A stretch of 64,000 nt of DNA, taken from positions 47,780-111,779 of the forward strand of contig DASZJG010000036.1 of assembly GCA_035948315.1 (NCBI GenBank). The letters run 5' to 3'. Shown one piece after another: positions 55,575 to 62,585 of the stretch (its first letter is position 1; each line of letters begins with the position of its first letter). Both the position numbers and the translations under genes were made by a program. The notes under the pieces were generated by a model. That model searched no databases. It saw only the letters and a list, made by a program, of their open reading frames with translations, and had not been told where the DNA came from. Source of the DNA: CAJCJE01 sp035948315 (GTDB lineage: Bacteria > Actinomycetota > Actinomycetes > Mycobacteriales > Pseudonocardiaceae).

Positions 55575-55582
55575 GTGAGGAA

Positions 55583-56452
55583 GTGGATTTCGACAGCACG
55601 ACCGAAGCGCAGATGCGGGCGAACGAAGCGAACTGGAATGCCCGCACGCCGATACACGTCGACTCGAAGTTCTACGGACTGGACGGCAGCAGACCGTCCG
55701 ATTCCTGGTTCGCGCCGTTCGAATGGACCGATCTCGGCGAGCTGCACGGCCGCAACCTGCTTCACCTGCAATGCCATCTCGGCACGGAAACCATTGAGTT
55801 CGCGCGGCGCGGCGCCAAGGCGACCGGCCTCGATTTCTCCGGCGAGGCGGTGCGCGAGGCACGCGCGATCGCGCGACGCGACAATGTCGATGCCGAGTAC
55901 GTGCGGGCCAATGTCTACGACGCGGCGAACGCCGTCGACGGCCGGCAGTTCGACGTGGTGTACACCGGCAAGGGTGCGATCTGCTACCTGCCCGATCTGC
56001 CGAGCTGGGCGTCGGTGATCGTCGATCTGCTACGGCCCGGCGGCCTGCTCTACATCGTCGAGTTCCATCCGGTGCTGACCTCGCTCTCGCCCAAGCCCGA
56101 GCCCGGCGACGGGCCGGAACTGTTGCTGCGCAACGACTATCTGGAAGGCCGTGGCGCCCAGGCGCGTGACGCGACCTACACCTACACCGACGGGCCCGCG
56201 CTCACCGAGGCGACGACCGCCTACGAATGGACGCACGGCCTCGGCGAGGTCGTCACCGCACTGGCCGGGGCCGGACTGGCCATCACCGCGCTGCGCGAGA
56301 CCAACCTGCTGCCGTGGCCGCGCTGGAGCCGGATGATCCGCGACGAGGCCAGCGGCTGGTGGCGGCTGCCGGAGCAGGACGCGCGCATTCCACTGCTCTA
56401 CGCCCTCGCCGCGCGCAAGCCGGCCGGAGCGCTCACCTCATCGCCTCGGTGA
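55583..56452 (+). CDS. Class I SAM-dependent methyltransferase
   Basis: The 289-residue protein starts at GTG 55583 with GAGGAA upstream. Motif I reads LLHLQCHLGTETIEFARRGAKATGLDFSGEAV, the form typical of a large actinobacterial methyltransferase group with HLQCHxGxDT in place of DxGxGxG. YVRANVYDAAN is the motif II region, and VVYTGKGAICYLPDLPSW follows. The C-terminal part (LRETNLLPWPRW) is also typical of the group. The acceptor is unknown. It is divergent from TetR and overlaps the convergent LEH-like gene by 20 bases. Confidence 0.88.
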   Translation: MDFDSTTEAQMRANEANWNARTPIHVDSKFYGLDGSRPSDSWFAPFEWTDLGELHGRNLLHLQCHLGTETIEFARRGAKATGLDFSGEAVREARAIARRDNVDAEYVRANVYDAANAVDGRQFDVVYTGKGAICYLPDLPSWASVIVDLLRPGGLLYIVEFHPVLTSLSPKPEPGDGPELLLRNDYLEGRGAQARDATYTYTDGPALTEATTAYEWTHGLGEVVTALAGAGLAITALRETNLLPWPRWSRMIRDEASGWWRLPEQDARIPLLYALAARKPAGALTSSPR

Positions 56453-56807
56453 AGGTGGCGCGGTCGAAGTAGTCCCGCCAGCCGGCGATCCGGTCGTCCA
56501 CGATGTCGAAGACGCCGGTGACCGGCAGGCGCGCCGCCTTGCCGTCCTTGCGCCGCAGGACGTCGGTGCGCTCGTTCATGACCAGGCCGCCGTTGCTGAT
56601 CTGGTTGTGCACCAGGAAGTCGATGCCGTCATAGGCTTCGGTGAATCCGACCATGAACTGCCTGATCGCGTCGCGTCCCCGGATCGGCTCCATGGGGATG
56701 TTGTGATAAATCGCGTTTTCGGCGAAATAGCTCGCCAGCTTCTCGGCGTCGGGCGTGGCCCACTGCGCGCAGAACTCGGTCACCAACTCGTCCGGGGTGC
56801 GTGTCAT
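56433..56807 (-). CDS. Limonene-1,2-epoxide hydrolase-like / SnoaL-type protein
   Basis: The 124-residue protein has the cone-shaped SnoaL/NTF2 fold pattern. Residues matching the LEH catalytic set are visible: Arg and Asp in MNERTDVL and Asp in GWRDYFDRATF. These residues hydrolyse limonene epoxide in LEH. ATG 56807 is used. It is convergent with the methyltransferase gene. The true substrate could be another epoxide or an unrelated ligand. Confidence 0.85.
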   Translation of the reverse strand: MTRTPDELVTEFCAQWATPDAEKLASYFAENAIYHNIPMEPIRGRDAIRQFMVGFTEAYDGIDFLVHNQISNGGLVMNERTDVLRRKDGKAARLPVTGVFDIVDDRIAGWRDYFDRATFTEAMR

Positions 56808-56851
56808 GCCATGGAGATTATCCTGGGCACGGGCGGTGGGGAGGCTGTTGA

Positions 56852-57784
56852 GTGAGCGGTGATCGGGTGCTGATCGGCATCGACATCGGCGCCACCAGGA
56901 CCCGTGTCCGCGCCTGTCTCGCCGACGGCACGCGGGTGCACGACCAGGTGCTGCCAACGCGGGACTGGCGCGGCGCCGCCGCGTCCGCCAAGGCGCGGCG
57001 GATCGCCGAGTTGATCGCGACCGGCCGCGAAGCGGTCGCGGTGGGCGTCGGCGCACATGGCTGCGACAGCACCGCCCAGTGCGACGAGCTGGCCGACGCG
57101 CTGCGGTCGACGGTCGCGGTGCCGTGCGCCGTGGTCAACGATGCTCGGTTGATCGCCCTGGCCGCCGAACAGGAGGCGGCCATCAGCGTGGCTTCGGGCA
57201 CCGGGTCCATCGCCGTCGGCGTGCGCCCCGATGGCGAGGCGGTGTACGCGGGCGGGTGGGGTTGGCTGCTGGGCGACGAGGGCGGGGCGAGCGGTCTGGT
57301 GCGGGACGCGGTGCGCACCGCGCTGCGCGCGGCCGATCACGGGGTCGGCGACCTGTTGTCCGACTGCCTGGCCTTGGCGGCCGGGGTTCGTTCGGTGCGT
57401 CGGCTGCCGATGGTCATGATGACGAGCGCGCCCACCGACTGGGCCGGCTTCGCCGTCGCGATCTTCGACGCGGCGGAGCAGGGCTCGGCGCTGGCCGAGC
57501 AGGTCATCGCGCGGGCCGGTCAGGACTTGGCGGAGTTGGTGGAGACGGTGATCGGCAAGGGCGCCCGCGCCGAAGCCGTGGTCGCGGGCGGCGGCACCAT
57601 CGTCAACCAGCCTCGCCTCGCCGACGCGTTCGTGGCGGCGGTGCGCGCCAACCGGCCGGCCGTGGACGTGCGCGTCCTCGCCGGTGATCCGGTCGACGGC
57701 GCCGTCGAACTCGCCCGAGCGGCGGTCGCTCGATTCGGTGGAACCCGCGATCGGAGGTCCCCCGGGGGCGGACACGCATGGTAG
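56852..57784 (+). CDS. BadF/BadG-family N-acetylglucosamine-kinase-like ATPase
   Basis: The 310-residue ASKHA-fold protein starts at GTG 56852. The phosphate-1 motif is VLIGIDIGATRTRVRACLADG, followed by AVVNDARLIALAA, SVASGTGSIAVGV and GGWGWLLGDEGGASGLVRDAV, and the adenosine motif AVVAGGGTIV. It matches eukaryotic-type NAGK and BadF-type kinases, which phosphorylate amino sugars in the cytoplasm. Its place near the GH38 enzyme suggests salvage of sugars from degraded glycans. It overlaps the next gene by seven bases. Confidence 0.87.
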   Translation: MSGDRVLIGIDIGATRTRVRACLADGTRVHDQVLPTRDWRGAAASAKARRIAELIATGREAVAVGVGAHGCDSTAQCDELADALRSTVAVPCAVVNDARLIALAAEQEAAISVASGTGSIAVGVRPDGEAVYAGGWGWLLGDEGGASGLVRDAVRTALRAADHGVGDLLSDCLALAAGVRSVRRLPMVMMTSAPTDWAGFAVAIFDAAEQGSALAEQVIARAGQDLAELVETVIGKGARAEAVVAGGGTIVNQPRLADAFVAAVRANRPAVDVRVLAGDPVDGAVELARAAVARFGGTRDRRSPGGGHAW

Positions 57785-58623
57785 CTGTGGCGGTGGCCCC
57801 TACCGAGGAGAAGATCGTGTCCGACCTTGTGCCGCGCAAGCTTCCGCAGGTGACGCTGCTGTTCTGGGTGATGAAGATCGTCGCGGTCACTCTCGGCGAG
57901 ACAGCGGGCGACCTGTTCGGCATCACTGTCGGTATTGGCTACCTCGCTACCGAGGCGATCTTCCTCGGCTATTTCCTGATCGTTCTCGCGATCCAGATCC
58001 GCGGGCGGCGGTTCCGGCCGGCGATCTTCTGGGCGGTCGTGCTGGGCACCAGCATGGTCGGCACCGAGATGTCGGACTTCCTGGACCGGGGGCCCGGTCA
58101 TGGCAGCGCGCCCAACGGCGTCGGCTACGGCTGGGGCGCCCTGATCCTGACCGGTCTGCTCGCCGTCGTCTTCCTGGTCTGGTGGCGTACCGGGCAGACC
58201 TACGACGTGGAGAACATCGCGACGCGCAAGGGCGAGATCCTCTACTGGATCGCGATTCTGGTGTCGAACACGCTCGGCACGGCGAGCGGCGACTGGCTCT
58301 CCGACGACACCGGCCTCGGCTTCCGCGGCGCGTTCCTGGTCATCGCCGCAATCCTGCTCGTCATCGTGGCTCTGCACTATCTGACCAGCATCAACACGAT
58401 GGTGTTGTTCTGGTTGGCCTTCATCCTGACCCGGCCGCTCGGCGCGGCCGGTGGCGACGCGCTGACCAAGCCCGCCGACAACGGCGGCCTGGGCTGGGGC
58501 ACGACCTGGGGCTCCACGTTCCTGTTCGCGACACTTGTCCTGTTGGTCGGGTATCAGACGTATCGCCTTCGCAGGCAGCCGATGCCCCCTATGGTCATAT
58601 CGCCCTCGTTGTCCATTTCGTGA
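57778..58623 (+). CDS. COG4705-type membrane protein with three internal repeats
   Basis: The 281-residue protein has about eight to nine membrane segments. A repeated motif W-x3-I-x4-LGxTxGD occurs three times: FWVMKIVAVTLGETAGDLFG, YWIAILVSNTLGTASGDWLS and FWLAFILTRPLGAAGGDALT. This is typical of the COG4705 family of uncharacterised membrane-anchored proteins. ATG 57778 overlaps the kinase stop (ATGGTAG), so they are translationally coupled. The conserved GD acids inside membrane helices suggest cation binding, but transport has not been shown. Confidence 0.85.
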   Translation: MVAVAVAPTEEKIVSDLVPRKLPQVTLLFWVMKIVAVTLGETAGDLFGITVGIGYLATEAIFLGYFLIVLAIQIRGRRFRPAIFWAVVLGTSMVGTEMSDFLDRGPGHGSAPNGVGYGWGALILTGLLAVVFLVWWRTGQTYDVENIATRKGEILYWIAILVSNTLGTASGDWLSDDTGLGFRGAFLVIAAILLVIVALHYLTSINTMVLFWLAFILTRPLGAAGGDALTKPADNGGLGWGTTWGSTFLFATLVLLVGYQTYRLRRQPMPPMVISPSLSIS

Positions 58624-58649
58624 CCTCATCGTGACCCAGTCGAGATGCT

Positions 58650-58703
58650 TACAATCGTGTAGTAGTAACGTTGAGGCGTGATCTACTACAGTCACAGTAG
58701 TAG
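58650..58703 (+). promoter_or_regulatory. Promoter with BlaI/MecI-like operators before the glycosyltransferase gene
   Basis: TACAAT (58650-58655) is a good -10. TGTAGTAG (58658-58665) and a perfect dyad CTACTAC (58683-58689) / GTAGTAG (58697-58703) with 7-bp spacing follow. TGTAGTA/TACTACA half-sites are typical of BlaI/MecI-type repressors. No such regulator is encoded in the window. Confidence 0.62.
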
Positions 58704-58720
58704 CTGGAGGGCGGGTCGCC

Positions 58721-59914
58721 GTGCCGGCGTGGCCGCCTGACGCGACGCCGACGCTGGACGCACCGACCGCCCGTGACCTGCGCACACCCGCCTGGATCAC
58801 GCTGGCCGCCGTCGCGATCGGCCTACAGCTCGTGCTCTACCGCTACAGCGGTTACTCGTGGCACTTCTTCGCGGAGGCCGCCGCGCTGCTGATCGGCCAA
58901 CACCCGCCGGGCGACGTGCTCGCCGGCGGCCTGCACCTCTACGCGCACTACCCGCAACTCCAGTTCGGGCCGCTGACCGTGCTGGCGAGCGTGCTGCTGT
59001 TGCCGTTGTCGGACGGCGGCTGGTTCCTGGTCACCTGGTTCATGACGCTGTCCGGGCTGCTCGTGTTGTTCGTGCTCGACCGGACCGTGCGCCTGCTGCG
59101 GCCGGACATCGACCCGAACGACTGGCGGACCGTGGGCACGATGGTCTTCGGCGGCATCTCGTTCCTGATCTCCTGGGAACTGCTCGCCGTGCACTTCGGG
59201 CACCTCGACGACGTGCTCGCGCTGATGCTGCTCGCGGTCGCCATGGCCGCCGCGGCGGACCGCGCGCCGATTCTGACCGGTCTGAGCCTGGGGCTGGCCG
59301 TCGACGCCAAACCCTGGGCGCTGGCCTGCGCCGCGGTGCTGTTGGTCTTCCCGCTGCGCCAGATGTGGAAACCCGCCCTCGTCGCCGGGGCGGTCATCTG
59401 CGTGGCCTGGTTGCCGTTCGTGCTCGGCGATCCGCACACGTTGGGCGCGGCCGCGTCGTTCACCATCCCGAACTCGCCCGCCTCGGCGTTGCGGGCGCTC
59501 GGTGTCGGCAGCGCGACCACCCCACCATGGGATCGGGCGGCGCAGATCGGCATCGGCTGCCTGCTCGGCGCGATCGCCGTGCTGCGCCGCCGGTTCGTCG
59601 CGGTGGTGGCGCTGGGCATCGGCAGCCGGATCGTGCTCGATCCCAGCGTGTTCAGCTACTACACCGCCGGTCTCGCGCTCGGCGTGCTGCTGTGGGACCT
59701 GGTCGGCTACCGCAGGCCGGCGCCTCGGCTGAGCCTGCTCTGCCTGGTCGGACTGACCCTCGCGCCGGTCGTGGTGCGGAACAGCCACCTCCTGGGCGAG
59801 TTACGCCTGTGGACCGTGGTGGTCGCGGCCGTCGTGATGCTGGTGCTGCCGCGTGAGGCCAGGGCCAGCCAGGCGAGGCTGCTCGACGGCGACAGAACGC
59901 AGCCGATCGGCTGA
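58721..59914 (+). CDS. Polytopic membrane glycosyltransferase-like protein (GT87/DUF2029-type)
   Basis: The 397-residue protein has about nine to eleven membrane segments. The pattern GLHLYAHYPQLQFGPLTVLASVLLLPL, GLSLGLAVDAKPWALACAAVLLVF and late SVFSYYTAGLALGVLLWD resembles GT-C mannosyltransferases that use polyprenyl-phosphate mannose outside the membrane. GTG 58721 is preceded by GGAGG. Codon 361 is TTA (59801-59803), a rare codon. Strong BlaI-like half-sites lie upstream. A role in cell-envelope glycan modification in response to wall stress is plausible but not shown. Confidence 0.75.
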   Translation: MPAWPPDATPTLDAPTARDLRTPAWITLAAVAIGLQLVLYRYSGYSWHFFAEAAALLIGQHPPGDVLAGGLHLYAHYPQLQFGPLTVLASVLLLPLSDGGWFLVTWFMTLSGLLVLFVLDRTVRLLRPDIDPNDWRTVGTMVFGGISFLISWELLAVHFGHLDDVLALMLLAVAMAAAADRAPILTGLSLGLAVDAKPWALACAAVLLVFPLRQMWKPALVAGAVICVAWLPFVLGDPHTLGAAASFTIPNSPASALRALGVGSATTPPWDRAAQIGIGCLLGAIAVLRRRFVAVVALGIGSRIVLDPSVFSYYTAGLALGVLLWDLVGYRRPAPRLSLLCLVGLTLAPVVVRNSHLLGELRLWTVVVAAVVMLVLPREARASQARLLDGDRTQPIG

Positions 59915-59931
59915 TTTCGGGGGCGCGCCGT

Positions 59932-59970
59932 GTCAGACGGCGTGTCAGGTCGACGTCAGGTCGGTGTCAG
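59932..59970 (+). promoter_or_regulatory. Four GTCAG direct repeats with 11-12 bp spacing
   Basis: GTCAG occurs at 59932, 59944, 59955 and 59966, that is at about one helical turn, directly upstream of the ABC exporter genes. SARP activators bind such direct repeats spaced by 11 bp near the -35 region. A SARP gene ends this gene group. Confidence 0.62.
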
Positions 59971-59992
59971 GCGAGCCGATGACAGTAGCCAC

Positions 59993-60937
59993 ATGAGCGA
60001 ATTGGCGATCACGGCTTCCGGACTACGGAAGGCCTACCGAGACAAGATCGTGCTGGACGGCATCGACCTGAGCGTCCCAGCGGGCACGGTTTTCTCGTTG
60101 CTCGGCCCGAACGGGGCCGGCAAGACCACGACGGTGAACGTACTGACCACGCTGCTCAAGGCGGACGCTGGCACGGTGCGCGTGGCCGGACACGATGTCG
60201 CGGCCGAGACCAAGGCGGTGCGCGCGGCGATCGGGGTGACCGGTCAGTTCGCATCGGTGGACGACCTGCTGACCGGCGAGGAGAACCTGGCCCTGATGGC
60301 GGATCTCCAGCACCTGGGCGGCCGTGAGGGCAAGCGGGTGGTGGAGAGCCTGCTGGCGCGGTTCGACCTGACGGAGGCCGCGCGGAAGACGGCGGCCACC
60401 TACTCCGGCGGCATGCGCCGGAAGCTGGATCTGGCGATGACGCTGGTCGGCAGGCCCCGGATCATCTTCCTGGACGAGCCGACCACCGGGCTGGACCCCC
60501 GCAGCCGCCGGACGATGTGGGAAATCATCCGCGGCCTTGTGGCCGACGGAGTCACGATCTTCCTCACCACCCAGTACCTCGAGGAAGCCGATCAGCTCGC
60601 TGACCGGATCGCGGTGCTCGACCAGGGTCGGCTCGTCGCGCAGGGTACTTCCGATGAGCTCAAGCGTCAGGTCCCCGGCAGCCATGTCCGGCTCCGGTTC
60701 GCCGACGCCGCCGAGCTCGTCGCGGCGGCCGGCGTTCTGACCGGCTCCGCCAGGAACGACGGCGACCTGACCTTGCGGGTGCCCAGCGATGGCGGGGCGA
60801 AATCGCTGCGGGCTCTGCTGAACACCCTCGATGAGAAGTCGATCGACGTCGACGAGTTCTCCGTGCACACCCCGGACCTCGACGACGTCTTCCTCGCCCT
60901 GACTGGCCACGCAAGCACTAAGGAGAACGCACAATGA
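59993..60937 (+). CDS. DrrA-type ABC exporter ATP-binding subunit
   Basis: This 314-residue ATPase has Walker A LLGPNGAGKTTTVNVL, Q-loop TGQFASVDDLLTGEEN, signature TYSGGMRRKLDLAM, Walker B IIFLDEPTTGLDPRSRR and H-loop variant FLTTQYLEEAD, followed by a C-terminal DUF4162-like regulatory domain. This is the daunorubicin-resistance (DrrA) class of drug exporters. In this class, the H-loop residue is often Gln (TTQY), as here. ATG 59993 is the start. It overlaps the permease gene by four bases and is presumably exporting an antibiotic or lipid. Confidence 0.93.
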   Translation: MSELAITASGLRKAYRDKIVLDGIDLSVPAGTVFSLLGPNGAGKTTTVNVLTTLLKADAGTVRVAGHDVAAETKAVRAAIGVTGQFASVDDLLTGEENLALMADLQHLGGREGKRVVESLLARFDLTEAARKTAATYSGGMRRKLDLAMTLVGRPRIIFLDEPTTGLDPRSRRTMWEIIRGLVADGVTIFLTTQYLEEADQLADRIAVLDQGRLVAQGTSDELKRQVPGSHVRLRFADAAELVAAAGVLTGSARNDGDLTLRVPSDGGAKSLRALLNTLDEKSIDVDEFSVHTPDLDDVFLALTGHASTKENAQ

Positions 60938-61677
60938 GCACCGACTCGACGATCATGCTGCGCCGGAACTTCAAGCACACCCTCCGGAACCCGGTCACCG
61001 TGTTCAACGCGGTCCTGCTGCCGATCGTGATCATGCTGATGTTCGTCTGCGTGATCGGCGGCGCGTTCAGCGTGGGCGGCAGCTATGTCGACTACGTGAC
61101 CCCGGGCATGATCGTGCTGGCGATCACTTACGGGCTGAGCGCGACCGCGATTGCCGTGAACTCGGACATGACGAAGGGCGTCATCAACCGGTTCAAGGTC
61201 ATGGACATCTCCCGCGGTGCCGTGCTCAACGCTCAGGTCATCGGCAGCCTACTTCGCACTCTGATCGCCATCGCGGCCATCATCGGAGTCGCCTTCGCAC
61301 TGGGATTCCGCACGTCGGCGAGCTTCCCCGACTGGCTCGGCGCGATCGGCTTCATCGTCGTGGTGTCGGTCGCGACCATCTGGCTCACGGTTGCTCTCGG
61401 ACTAGCCGCGAAGACCCCGGAGTCGGCGGGAATGGCCATCGTGCCGCTGATCCTGCTGCCGTTCCTCAGCAGCGCGATCGCCCCGGCGGACACGATGAAG
61501 GCCGGGTTCCGGCAGTTCGCCGAGTATCAGCCCTTCACGCCGATCATCGAGACCCTGCGCGGGCTGCTCAGCGGTCACGTCTCGGCCGGCCATATGATCG
61601 CCGCGCTCGCCTGGTGCGTCGGCATCGGCGTCGTCGGATACGTGTGGTCGCTGGCGACCTTCAGCAAGCGCGCCTGA
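60934..61677 (+). CDS. DrrB-type ABC-2 exporter permease
   Basis: The 247-residue protein has six membrane helices and the ABC-2 type pattern: LRRNFKHTLRNPVTVFNAVLLPIVIMLMFV, YVDYVTPGMIVLAITYGLSATAIAV, GVINRFKVMDISRGAVLNAQVIG and the late EYQPFTPIIETLRGLL. ATG 60934 overlaps the ATPase gene end (ATGA), so both subunits are made together. It forms the membrane pore of a DrrAB-like exporter. Substrate specificity cannot be read. Confidence 0.92.
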   Translation: MSTDSTIMLRRNFKHTLRNPVTVFNAVLLPIVIMLMFVCVIGGAFSVGGSYVDYVTPGMIVLAITYGLSATAIAVNSDMTKGVINRFKVMDISRGAVLNAQVIGSLLRTLIAIAAIIGVAFALGFRTSASFPDWLGAIGFIVVVSVATIWLTVALGLAAKTPESAGMAIVPLILLPFLSSAIAPADTMKAGFRQFAEYQPFTPIIETLRGLLSGHVSAGHMIAALAWCVGIGVVGYVWSLATFSKRA

Positions 61678-61704
61678 TACCGACGAGACCCGGGGAGAGT
61701 TGTC

Positions 61705-62544
61705 ATGCCCACGTACGCCACGCCGGGGCCGGTCGCCGCCACCGTGCAGGTCGCCGGCGCCCGGGTGCGGGTTACCGCGAGCGACCGGACCGACACCGTC
61801 GTGCTGGTCCGGCCCGTCAACGAGGCGAACCCGTCGGACGTCAGGGTAGCCAGCAAGACCAGGGTCGACTTCGCCGGCGGTCAGCTGTCGGTCAAAACGA
61901 CCGTCCCCGGAACTGGGCACGGTTCGGTCGACATCACGATTGACCTGCCCGGCGGCTCCAGCCTGGTCGCGTACCTGGCGCACTCGCGGGTCCATGCTGA
62001 CGGCCCGTTGAGCGACTGCGAGCTGCACCTGGCGTCAGGCCAGGTGCGGCTCGACCGCATCGATGCCCTGGAGGCGAACATCGCCGCTGGGGAGATCACC
62101 ATCGGGCACATCGGCGGGCGCGCCAGCATCGAGGGCGGCCGGGCGTTCGCGCTGCGGATCGGTGAGGTCGAGGGCACCGTCAGGCTGACCGGCGGGGCCG
62201 GGCAGATCTCGATCGGCCACGCCCTGGCCGACCTGGATCTCGCCAGCGGCAGCGGCGGCTTCGACATCGACCGCGCCGACGGCAGCGTCACGGCCAAGAC
62301 CGGCGACGGCGCCATCCGTGTCGGCCGGCTGACGCAAGGCCAGGCGGAGTTGCTGAACCGCTCGGGAAACATCGAGATCGGCATCAGCGCGGACACGGCC
62401 GCCCGCGTCGATGCCCACAGCGAGCGGGGGTCGGTCCGTAACTCTGCGCCTGCACCGGAAAGCCGGGGCGCATTCGACGACAAGGTCACGGTCCACGCCC
62501 GCTCGCGGTATGGCGACGTCATCATTCAGCCCGTCGCACGCTGA
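61705..62544 (+). CDS. DUF4097-type beta-strand-repeat protein (adhesin-like)
   Basis: The 279-residue protein starts at ATG 61705 with GGGAGAG upstream. It consists of repeating beta-strand units (GSVDITIDLPGGSSLVAYL, SDCELHLASGQVRLDRIDAL, ITIGHIGGRASIEGG, GSVTAKTGDGAIRVGRLTQG) that would build a beta-solenoid, as in DUF4097 proteins. No signal peptide or membrane helix is seen, so it is probably cytoplasmic. It lies between the DrrAB genes and a SARP gene. DUF4097 proteins beside such transporters are common; their function is unknown. Confidence 0.85.
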   Translation: MPTYATPGPVAATVQVAGARVRVTASDRTDTVVLVRPVNEANPSDVRVASKTRVDFAGGQLSVKTTVPGTGHGSVDITIDLPGGSSLVAYLAHSRVHADGPLSDCELHLASGQVRLDRIDALEANIAAGEITIGHIGGRASIEGGRAFALRIGEVEGTVRLTGGAGQISIGHALADLDLASGSGGFDIDRADGSVTAKTGDGAIRVGRLTQGQAELLNRSGNIEIGISADTAARVDAHSERGSVRNSAPAPESRGAFDDKVTVHARSRYGDVIIQPVAR

Positions 62545-62585
62545 CCGCCGGCGCGGCGGGTGAGCCTACATGGGAGAATTAGTCA

